Origin: Aplidium turbinatum
Lineage: Eukaryota; Chordata; Ascidiacea; Aplousobranchia; Polyclinidae
DNA length: 64,000 nt
Direction of reading: 5' to 3'
Assembly (NCBI GenBank): GCA_918807975.1
Contig: OU964920.1
Coordinates: 44,855,979 to 44,919,978 of the forward strand
The notes beneath the pieces were generated by a model, which saw only the letters and a list, made by a program, of their open reading frames with translations, had not been told where the DNA came from and did no database searches. Shown here in pieces: positions 33,401 through 43,709 of the stretch. The position numbers were made by a program, and so were the translations under genes. The first letter of the stretch is position 1; each line of letters opens with the position of its first letter.

Positions 33401-36400
33401 GCTTCTCCTCTAACACCAATCGGGCCAGATATAATGTTAGCCCGGCCCCTTCTCCCATTGTGCACCGGTCTCGCATTAGACCAAGTAATGCTGACGCCGC
33501 CCTCTTGTCTGTTCTTTGGCTTTTCTACAAAAGTTGTATAAGACTTCAGCGTGTCAGGAAAACTCAACAGCATCGTAGTTGTTCATGTCGAGATAGGAAT
33601 CTATGCTGTTCACCAGTCTTTTCGATGTTATAATCCGTCCTGATGGCGCAAACTCCGGTTGAACATCGCCCATGGAAGGTAACTGGTCGTCAATCTCGAT
33701 CGGAATCGCTGTTGCGGAAGTTGACGGAGAAGAATCCGCTTCTTCATCTGAATCGGAGTGCCATAAATCCTCCAAATCATCCGCCTGGCTTTCGTCGTCA
33801 GAATCCAGTAAAACATGTTGCAATATTTCTTCAGCACTGAATCCTTGCCTTGCCATGTTTTATTTAAAAGTGAAAAGGACGTAATTTTTTTAATAATGGC
33901 GTTGAAATACTAAAGAAAATGTATAATGAAACAAATTGTTAGTCCCATAGAAACTAGTTAGAAAAAAACTGTTACACAGAATTATAAAAATCGAGAATAA
34001 ATCAAAACTTTGCAATATAATAAATTGTCAGACCGTTGTTAAAAATTGTGAAGTGCACTTTACATATTTACTGATAATGAAACTATATGAATGCTATGGT
34101 TATCTATGGTGATTCAGATTAGCTTTTTGAGCAATGCTTCACGTTTATGATAAACTACACGTAGAAGGGAAATCCAACAGGCGTTTGCACAATATCGTCG
34201 TTTAGCGACGTAGATTCGACGAAAGCGGCGTAATAATTAGTAGGCCTACCTGGTATCAATATTGGCTGTTTCTGCAATGTTGCGTTATGACCATGAACGC
34301 CACGTGGCTTGAAAAACAACATTATAACGCTGAATGAAACCATGTGCATGAAACTGATAATCTATCTAATAAAATTATCTCTGATGTAAATTCAACGATT
34401 GGGCAATGGTATGTCTCAACAAAATTACCAAATATTCCATCATTTTGACGGCTAGAATGCATTGTTGAACCTAAACCGAAAAATATAGATGCGCTGTTCA
34501 TTCATAATTTTTAACATTTGTTTATATGTTTAGTGAAAATAAGCTGTCATTCTTGTTATTATATTGAAAACGAAAAGAGCAGTTTGCAAAACGTCTATAT
34601 TACCATGAATGCGGTTTCATCTATTTTGATTGTCCCTTGCTGTAGGCCTACTCAGGCAAGTTGTAATTATCACAATCTAACTTTTCCAAACTGTGAGCAC
34701 TATATCTCGATGCGCATTTGTGTATTGTGAGAAAATTTTGATGGTGTCCAAAAATCAAATACTATTTACAAAATAACTCGGTCTCTTACAATATCCTCAT
34801 ATGTCACATCAACAAATACTTTCCTGACTTACCAATAGGCCTAACTAAGGTAATAAAGAAACATTCTACTAACGGACAGTTCAGTGATAAAAAAAATCCA
34901 AAAGTTTGATATTTCTTGCAAATGCAAACAATATAAGTTTTTCATAAAAAGATGAAGTTCAATAGCATTACAAGAATTTCATCACCATAATTCAAAAAGA
35001 ACCTTTCCATTACTTGGGTTGACCCTTGCGATTACCCCGCATATGGGTTATGTTATGTACCACTATAGTTCACCGTACTGCCGATTGCCTAAAGCATGAA
35101 AAAAGTTGCATCTGTCTGCGGTTATAAGTTATATTTTTTTCTAAATTCAACTAAAACAGCTATTCGCATTATGAAACAGTTGGATAAGTGCCATAAATCA
35201 AACTATGGAATAAGTTTGTATCTCTATAAAAACGCCTGCCTGCAAAATGATACCATGTTAATAAAAATTACTAGATGTACATAACGCAATATACTTTATG
35301 ATATTATATTTTCTGATTATACATTTCCAGTCCTTGTCACAGACTGCATAATGCTTACTCATTCACTTTCAATGTAACTGAAAGTAGTTGTTAGATAAAA
35401 CCTATATATCACACGCGCTATCAAGTAAAAGCGTTCTATTTTACATTGATTGGATTGGCTCAATATGAGATGGCTACTTCTAAACTACACTTATGAAGGC
35501 AGAGTCTGCAATTACTTGAATTTTTGCAGGTGGTACCTACAATAAATAATGCGATTAATCGAATACAATTCTCACACAACTCGTGAATATGTCTAGTCAA
35601 TCAGCGCTGACATAATGCTGGATGATGCATTATTGTTTATTGAATAATTTAGTAAATATGCGTAACTTCATTTGTTTGTTATTGTGAGACGAAACTAGGA
35701 AGAATGGAAATAGAAATGGATAAAATAAAGGTATTTTTATTCAATGTAAACGCGCTGCCGCGTGTCATTATCTAACTAAAATATCTCTCGCCGCTAGCCT
35801 ATGTCGATTCATCGTTTTCTGAGGTCACGTCCATTCGATAATAAGCGATTTCTTTCATGCATTCTCAGTTCAGTTTGGCAGTTACCCGCCTTTCCGTCGA
35901 TTCAACGTTGCAAGACGTCGCATAAGTTCATATCTTTAGTTTGGTAAACGGAGATAAGATTTCATTGTGACATTGCTATGCAAACTTATATTTCACATGA
36001 GACAACTTGACAAGTAAATACACAAGTTTTCACAATTTATGACGAGTTATAGCACATGGAAATGTTACGCTACAATTGCTTTGCGAGGTACTGCATCGCG
36101 GTTTAGTTTATCAGTGACAGTGAACCTGGTACAAGAAGCCTCGAATATATTGATTCAACTAAGCTGCATCACGTATAAACGTGGTGGAACGATCGTCCTT
36201 TTCACAAAAGCGTGATGTTCTGGTTTATCCTACACAAATGAGAAGCGTATTGCATTTCAAATCTTTACATGTCGACTTGGAAATAAATGTTTACAAGTAT
36301 ATGTGAGAAGCTTTGGGAACATCGACGCCTTTTCTGCTTTTGATCGGACAAAAGGAAAGATTTGAAACCAAAATCATAATATGTTACAGAGCAGCTTCTA

Positions 36401-36923
36401 TAGTAGGCAATAACGTTGTAGCCTATGCTTTGTTTGATTGAAAGGACATAATTGTCTGCGAAAAACTATTCTCGCTCTAGATGCATTGGCACCAAGTCTT
36501 ATGTTTAATTTTACGCAATTTCAACCGCAAGCGACGGTAACTCATCGTATCAAAGTTGAAGCTTTTCTTGTATCGACGTCGCTTATAAGCCGTGGTGAGA
36601 ACAAAAGGTCCACGCATACTGTCAATTTCCTTCACGCTGTGAAGCAGTTAGGATTAACGAGACATGGGCCAAATTAATTACTTTCATCCAGCTGGTGGGA
36701 AAATTTTGAACAATAGAATATGAAATATTTCAGAGGATGTGCTGAGAAATGCCTTATATCTCTCAATTTATAACCTTTATTCGCTCAAAATTTCAGCTCA
36801 ATAGAGGTGAATGAAAGTTAGGAAAAGTCAAGAAATCTCATAGTCGCAGCCTCAGTGGTTTTAGAGATACAACTGTTGATGCAAAAAAGTTGAATTGACA
36901 GCCCCCCCCCAACCTTCAAACAG
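30403..36923 (-). mobile_element. Inner piggyBac element, 6.5 kb, transposase recognisable
   Basis: TTAA at 30399-30402 and 36924-36927. The ends read CCCTTACGAGGTTGGGCTCC and, reverse complemented, CTGTTTGAAGGTTGGGGG, each with a G run then CTGTC. The transposase lies at 32153-33856 on the minus strand. About 1.7 kb and 3.0 kb of non-coding DNA flank it, unusually long for a piggyBac. The MITE at 4853-5599 is derived from its ends. Confidence 0.9.
32153..33856 (-). pseudogene. piggyBac transposase, near full length, frame-shifted
   Basis: It starts MARQGFSAEEILQHVLLDSD with an acidic N-terminus (33856-33560). The DDE_Tnp_1_7 core follows. The three catalytic aspartates can be placed: in LSLDKTLYP (codon about 32947-32949), in ILYDRLYTS (about 32692-32694) and in GGTDIIDQ (about 32371-32373). 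One frame change separates the N-terminal part from the core near 33560, and another near 32340 separates the core from a C-terminal stretch that runs to 32153. A cysteine-rich C-terminal domain is not seen. Total length is about 530-560 codons against about 590 in typical members. It is recently dead, or functional only if assembly errors explain the shifts. Confidence 0.8.
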
Positions 36924-37603
36924 TTAAGTATACAAAAAAAATTATTTTTTTAAAATAAAGTTTTAAACACTTTATTTAGAGTTCAAATGACAAGAATATC
37001 CATTTTTTAGATAGAAAGTTGCTTTTGAAATGCGTTTATAGAGGCTCAAAGTACGTCAGCGGTTAATGGGTTAAAATCAAAATTTTGAGCAAATATATTA
37101 ACAATAGGCAGCTTAACTTTCATAAAAACTAGCTTAAACACTGCCAAACACATGGCAATACTATTACAGAGCACTTTATTTGTGTAAACAATTATTTTCG
37201 TAAATGGAAGCTATCAGGCGATAAGTAGACAGCAGAGTTTACTGACAAATGTTAGTCAATTTGATTTTTTCACATTCAACTCACTAACCGAAGATGAGAA
37301 ACTTTCAAACAAAAGCAACAAGAAAAATCACATTTACGTTATGATATCAATAAGTGAAGGCTGTGTTGGCTTTGCGCTTTTGTTATGAACTGTTAATCTG
37401 ATCAAAACTTTGTCAGTCTGCAAGTAAACGAAGCAAAAACCATAAAGAGAATTGTTATTAGAAAATTGGTACGACTAGCAAAAATATTGCTGAGTTTTGT
37501 TTTGGCTGCGTCTGAAAAAAGTTTGCTGACCCTGGTTGTATAGGTATAGTATTCAAATGCTGTAGCCTACTTGCATTAAACTTTCTTCAGTTTAATCGTT
37601 TAG

Positions 37604-37700
37604 ATTTTTCAAAAACGATTTTCTGGTGAAGTTGATTTCTATCGGAATTGGACTGACTATGTCGAAGGGTTTGGCCACAAACGTGGGGAATTCTGGCTTG
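37604..37700 (+). CDS. Lectin exon 4: fibrinogen-like domain, central strand region
   Basis: The acceptor CGTTTAG at 37597-37603 is followed in phase 0 by [19 protein letters not shown], then EGFG and GEFWLG. This is the invariant QRR..GSVDFxRxWxxYxxGFG...EFWLG block of fibrinogen domains. It ends phase 1 at a GTATGA donor. The 97-bp exon fills exactly the gap between exons 3 and 5. It lies about 60 bp beyond the hAT MITE and between two inverted copies of a 3.2-kb TTAA element. Confidence 0.88.
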
Positions 37701-38129
37701 GTATGATTTATCTTATTTAAGCTTAAATGCAACCACAATGTAATAGGACACAGGCGTATAAAAAGTTTTGGTTTAAACATGCACACGAAATATTTCCATC
37801 TACTAAAGATACAAAGACAAGTTATTACAAAGTGTGGAAACAATCTTTGTCAGTCTTTCACGCTTGGACAAAACTAATTTTACCAAAACTTCAGACGTTA
37901 TAACCTATTTCTTACTTTGGAAATTCATTAAAAATCTTAGATACGATACTTGTGGCCTACTTTTTGAAGCTTAGAAAAAGGTTACAGGGCAGCTCTGCTC
38001 TCGTTGAGTTTGTGTTTATTGAATTCAGTGATAACATTTGGCAATGGTGAAACCATCGTTAGTTTAATCTGATTTAGCATAGTCTAGATACTAGCACGAT
38101 CACTAAGAAATATTTGTGGTAGCGCTCTG
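37701..38129. other. Intron 4 start, nothing recognised
   Basis: AT-rich intron sequence between exon 4 and the left TIR of the 5.6-kb element. Confidence 0.5.
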
Positions 38130-41100
38130 TAGTCTAGTCAGTTATGCACGTTTTAGGGCTGTTTTGTGCAAATTTGGGTAGACATTTTTCATATGCATTT
38201 TCAAGTTCCTTAGACACATCAGACTCAAAATCCGTCTGGAGCCCGAAAATTTCGGGGGTGGAAAGTCTCCAAAATGCCGCTGCCGTTTGGGGGGTAGTGA
38301 TGGCTAGAGAGCATGTATAAAAATTGTTTTATTTTTTTAAAATGGCATATGAGTACGTCTTGTTTGGGGGTAATTTGGCCTGAAAAACCGTTTGGAAGCA
38401 TCAATTTTAACCCAAAACAATCATTGAACCAGATAATGGACAACAGTTGTCCGAAACACTAAAACCGTATGGATAAAATGATCGTTTTTGTGTAGGCTAG
38501 GTGGCAATACGTGAAAGCGGGAGGCAAGTTTACAGTAACCTGGGCAGTGAAAGGGGTGCGAATTTAGTTTTGAATTGCATTTGCACCAGACAGATTAACT
38601 TTTGAGTTTTAAGAGTAGAATTGGCAGTCAGTCAGCCTTCGGGAAACATTGAGATTGGTCAGTCACAAAGAGAAATCCAACTATAGGCCTACTATTCCCT
38701 ACAGGGAATACAAAAATTGGATTCCTCTTTTGTTTAGTCTATTTCCAGCAGGGAATAGCAAAGTTTGACTTCCCTTTATTCAGTCAATAGACATACCATT
38801 GCAACAATTTTAATCTTTCTGAGTTACGGTACGGTACATCTTTTGTTTGTCTCCTATAATATGACCTAATATTGGTACAAACCAGGCAGTGTTAGAATTA
38901 TCCAATAGGCTACGAAAACTGATTAGTGTTAGAATAAACAAGCTATCACTTTTGTGGTTCTGACTTGCTTCAAGTGTAATTGTACGACATTTGTCAACGT
39001 TGTTTCACCATTTCACCATCCTGATTACACTAATTTGTCAGAAGCAATCAGAATATGACAAAATTTGTTTGCCTTATCAAGCTATTTGCGGGTTGATTGT
39101 AAAGAACACCAAAAATTTCACTAGTCCTTGCCGCACCCCTGCAACTCAGTCACAGCTGTCTCATGGACGCACAAAGGACAAGGCTGGTTTTATCAACTGC
39201 CAACTTACGATCAAGCTGTACTCTATTATTAGGTCTAAAAACTTGATGCAAGCCTTGTTTCATCATGGGATAACCTTATCTTACTATAGCACTCTTCGCT
39301 TCATTGAATAACTCTCAGTTACAGTAAAATACTTTTACTGCAGATCAGGTGGAAGAGTATTACCAACTGCCCTACGACATGGTGTATTTACTGTGGTAGT
39401 TGATGACAACATCGACCAAAACAGCTCCAGTTCTGCTGCAACTCATCACCTGCATGGAACACCCGTTTCAATCATGCAGTTTCAATTGCATAATGATCAA
39501 GGTGAACACCGGATCAGAAGAAAGTATGCAGACATGGCCACAGACGAGGTACATCAACTGAAGTCAAATAGCACATGTTCGCTTGATACATTCCTCAATG
39601 TATCACTTGCAAATCTGCCTAAATATGCACAACGCCCCCAATACACTATGCATGACTGTGAAGAATCATTTAAAGAGAACATTCAACTGGTACTCCAACA
39701 ACAAAACAGTGAAGAAGATTACTGCTGAAGGTGAAGGATGCTGTCAGCAATTACTACAATGCAAAGGGAAGAAGAAGATTACAGTACCGGTACTCCTCCT
39801 TCATGGGTTGCATACCATACAACTAAAGCAAGAGATCAAACTGCAAACATCACAACAATCAATAGCATTCTTCCAATAATCGACCATGTGAGTCATAGCT
39901 GGGATTTGCAACTGCACATTATGAGCATTGCCAAAGATTATACAGCATATCTGAATTCAGGCCAGGTTGTTGGTTGTTCACTGTTCAGATAAACCCCTGT
40001 ACGCAATGAAGAAACAGATACCGTACAGTGGTTATGTCCAAACCAAGACGATTACTTTTGTTTCCTAGGTGGATTGCATATTGAACATACTGCTCTACTC
40101 TGTGTTGGACAGCTGCTGAAAGGCACTGGTCTTGATACGATTATCAACTCGACTGCTTTACATACTGTCGGATTGGCCAATGCCGTATGTCATGTTGTAG
40201 CGATCCATTATTTCAACATATAAGTTTTCCTGCCTTTTACTAAAGTTTCTGTAATTTTCCATGCAACTGCTCCCAAAGAAAATAGAAAAAAGGGCGCACA
40301 CAATAAAATGGTTTGTTCGTCCTTTGACGAGAGCTCTATCAAATCGGACCAGCTCACATCAAACCAGCCCAGTTAGACCAGTTCAGCTCTCAGAAAACAT
40401 TAAATTGATTGTTTAGTTAAAAATGTAATGATTTGTAATACTGTTTCCCTGTTCCGTAATTTCAATAATGTTTCCCTGTTCTGTAATTTCACTATTCTGT
40501 AATGTATAAATTCAAATTGTGTTAGAGACCTACAATATTATATGAACACCTTCTGATAACTTAAAATTATAATTCGAATAACAATTGTGTGGAAATCAGT
40601 TCATGGAGTCAGATAGCCAAACTAGATAAATTAGATAGATAGAAATTTCACCAGGCAGTCAGACAGCCTTAATATTAATTCAAGACATAAACAAACATTA
40701 GACCTTAAATAACAATAGACCTAAATATATATTACCACATTGGTGACCCCGGAACCACATTAAAAAAGCAAGATACGCTTTGCAAATGACAGCAGTATGC
40801 TTGAAAAAACTTTCAAAGGATGCTTATGAACTGTCAGAACACGAAGACAGACAACAATCATTCCAAGATTGGTTGTCTAAAAGTAATGAAAGTACAATTT
40901 TCAAGTATTGGTTAAACATTCTACAAATCATAAAAACAGTTCTACTATAGCCTCCGTGAGATCCTTGCGAAAGGCTAACCTTCCACTTTTCATACGCACA
41001 ATCGAAGAATTAATATCTCCATTTTTTTGCATTGGATCACATCAATTATGCTAGGTGGTCGTCAGTCTTCATACAAGACTCAAAATAAATGGAAGTGTTA

Positions 41101-43686
41101 CACATTCCATTTGTTTAAACACTTTATGGCTGGTCACGTTGTTGTAAATTCTGTGGGACAGCAATTCTCCAAGGTAGCGATTGACCAGCGCCACGAGCAA
41201 AACAACAAACAAGTAAAAGCATCCCAAGGAGGATATATCAATCTTGTCAACAAGGAAGATCTAGACTTTCTACGCAAGATCGAGATATCTCTTCCAGAGA
41301 TGCTTCACTTCCTAGAAAAAGTCGATGGTAAGAATAATATTATGACCAAGCAATACAAAGAATGTTCAGCAGCATTTATCGAGCAGTTTGTGCAGGACTG
41401 TAAAAAGATATACAAAAAGCTCCACATTAACCCATTCAGCAGACAACAACAGTTTACAAAGCTGAACTCGTCGGCCATTTCACCAGAAGGGGTTACTGTT
41501 GATTGTAAGGAAATCTTTGACTTGAGAAAGGCGCAGTGCAACAACTTCAAGAAGACCCGTTTTGTTGAAGGGACAGATGATGTACGGTAATAAAAACACC
41601 AATCAGAAAGAACGCTTTGAAGTTGCCAAGCACTGCTGGGAAAATTCAAATGGAATGCCCCAAAATGATGTTTAATTCTGCAATGATGAACAAGCTTCGT
41701 GATGCCTGTTGGAACAGAAAAGAACTTGCAAGGGATGTTTTTTGCTTCGAATTTACAGGTTTGAAAGAAGGCCTTTTATATTTTTTATGTCTACTTTTTC
41801 TGTAGTTTTGTTTTATTGTTAACCAGCAAATTAGTTGAAAGTAGCCTATTTCGTAATATGCGCACAATTCGTAATGTTTGTATTTTTAGGGTTACCAAAG
41901 TGCTTGGCAACCAAAGATAGCTTACTATATCACAATCCAATATCAAGGATCATTGATTGCTTGACAAGCAAGTCAGTCACTTATCCAGAAAAGGCAGATG
42001 AGCTTGTGGTTGATCTTTCTGTCATCATTCGAGCTAAAACTGCTACCGTGGAAAAAAATTCTACATTTGAGGAATTTACATTAATGGTCTTAAATGAGAC
42101 AGCCAACATGGGAGAAAAGCAGCACAGAATTGACTTGGTTGCAGAATGCAGATCAATACCACGCCTTAAGCATAAAGAGCATTAGGCCTACAACGTGGGT
42201 CGGACAATAACCCAGAACTTAAGTTTGAAAAAAAGGATCTCCTACCGCCAAACTTTTCTGGCTCATATCTTACAAACTCGGCAAACAAAACGAGATTGAA
42301 CCAACTTATTGCTGACATCAGCAAAGAGCATCATTGGTCATGGCAAAAAGACTTTTGCATCCCTAGCGGTAGTAGGTTAGTGTTTGGGCCAATATTGGCA
42401 ATTATGATACAAGCTATGGTGATCACCTTGCCTTAGAAGAGGCTGACAACAGGATTGTTTCCCACATTAAGGATATGTTGCAAAGTGGTTTGTCAACACT
42501 ATGTGTACGGACTGTGGATACAGGTGTAATTATCATCCTCCTTGCTTTCATGAAGCAGTTTATTGATTGGAATGCCAACACCCAAATAACTGTGGACTTT
42601 GGCTCCGGAAAACACAGGCAGACCATCTCCATCAATGCTGCGTACAATCATTTAGGAGAGGCTGTCTGCTTGGATATATTGTTTTTTCATGCATTTGCTG
42701 GAGGAGATGCAACAAGCTCCTTTTACAAAATTTCTAAACGCAGCTGGTTCCATATGTGGAAGCAATATTTTAAAGTGGAACAACTCACAAGAGTTTTCCA
42801 AAGGTTCAGCTGGCTACCATCAGAATCATGTCTGACTAAGAGCATGTCAGATATTGCTGATTTTGTTTCATTAGCATATGCAAAAAAGATGCAAACTTGA
42901 ATCGACTTCGGTATGAGCTGTTTGTCTCATCATCATCAAATGAATTAAGGGACCTTCCACCTACACTTGATGCCCTGACTCTACATGTTCATTGCAGTGC
43001 GTATCAGGCAGGATGGATAATTAGGGGGAAACACTATAAATCAATCTGTTTGTCCATCTGTTGAACATTGGGATTGGGTTAAATTGCAGAAGGAGCTGAG
43101 CATTCAGTGGAAAACAGATGCAAGAGCACAACATTTGGAAAGACTGACGAAGACTTGCAAGTGCAAGATGGCTAAATGTGACAACTGCCAATGTGCAAAA
43201 TTAGGGTTGCAATGCCTTAGTTTTTGTACCTGTAAGAGACAATGTGTAGTGTAGCATGACATTGAAGAAGATCATTTCATTGAGTAAAACAAACAACAAC
43301 TATATTATATACAGTAAGGTAACCAACAAACCATTTGCAAAATATTGTGCTTTTTGACTTTTTTTGCAATTTTTCGCTATTTTAATGTAAATAACTGGCT
43401 TTGTGATGATTTTAGATGAAAATAGGTGCTTTTAAACATTTTTTTGGGCCAAATTACCCCAAATTGATTACCCACATGCTATAATTTAAAACATTTTGAC
43501 ATTTTCTTGTATGCGCTTCATTGTCTTGTAGCCCCAAAAGTGGGAGCAGCCGTTTGGGCACCTTCCACCCCCGAAATTTTCGGGCTCCAGACGGTTTTTA
43601 CATCTACTGCACCTAAGCAACTCGAAAATATAGGTGAAAAATGTCTACCCAAGTTTGCACCGAAATGTGCATAACTGACTAGACTA
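38130..43686 (+). mobile_element. 5.6-kb element with about 150-bp TIRs, undescribed class
   Basis: The left end GTAGTCTAGTCAGTTATGCAC and the right end GTGCATAACTGACTAGACTAC are inverted. The pairing continues with gaps through GGGTAGACATTTTTCA and CGTCTGGAGCCCGAAAATTT to GGGGGTGGAA, about 150 bp. No convincing target duplication is seen (flanks TAGCGCTCT and TGGCTGTTG). Inside, on the plus strand, are fossil pieces of one protein family across about 4.2 kb. It fits no named transposon superfamily that I can recognise. Confidence 0.7.
38991..43250 (+). pseudogene. Fossil of dispersed repeat-protein family with Cys-rich tail
   Basis: Pieces in order: KLYSIIRSKNLMQALFHHGI (about 39210), VVVDDNIDQNSSSSAATHH (about 39395-39450), CFLGGLHIEHTALL (about 40070), VAIDQRHEQNNKQVKASQGG (about 41178-41235), RTVDTGVIIIL (about 42508), FFHAFAGGDATSSF (about 42682-42725) and a tail with paired CxC motifs, CKCKMAKCDNCQC (about 43153-43192). 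I know this motif order (DNIDxN, GGLHIE, DQxHEQNN, RTVDTDV, FHAFTGCD) from uncharacterised multicopy proteins of marine invertebrates. The RTVDTDV and HAFTGCD motifs hint at a PIN/FEN-like nuclease fold, which is inference. The tail resembles a CXC DNA-binding motif. Frame changes and stops are scattered; some gaps may be introns. Confidence 0.65.
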
Positions 43687-43709
43687 CTGGCTGTTGTGAA
43701 CAGATTTAA

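Larger units (their letters stand above)
28731..37070 (-). mobile_element. Outer piggyBac element, internally deleted
   Basis: TTAA at 28727-28730 and 37071-37074. The ends read CCCATTAAACACCGC and, reverse complemented, CCCATTAACCGCTGAC. It holds the N-terminal and C-terminal parts of a piggyBac transposase (29119-29844, minus) without the catalytic middle. A second piggyBac is inserted at TTAA 30399-30402/36924-36927. Confidence 0.85.
28291..37535. mobile_element. hAT-type MITE, split by nested piggyBac elements
   Basis: The 8-bp target duplication TTGTATAG lies at 28283-28290 and 37536-37543. The ends read CAAGGGTCGGCAAC and, reverse complemented, CCAGGGTCAGCAAA, close to the hAT consensus. 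Only about 0.9 kb is its own sequence (28291-28726 and 37075-37535), without a transposase. Confidence 0.85.

Noticed and set aside
40500-40770. LTR end with primer-binding site (TTACCACA followed by TTGGTGACCCCGG) inside the 5.6-kb element
   Set aside because: The junction looks like an LTR/PBS border, but no second LTR, coding region or target duplication was found nearby. Too weak to annotate.
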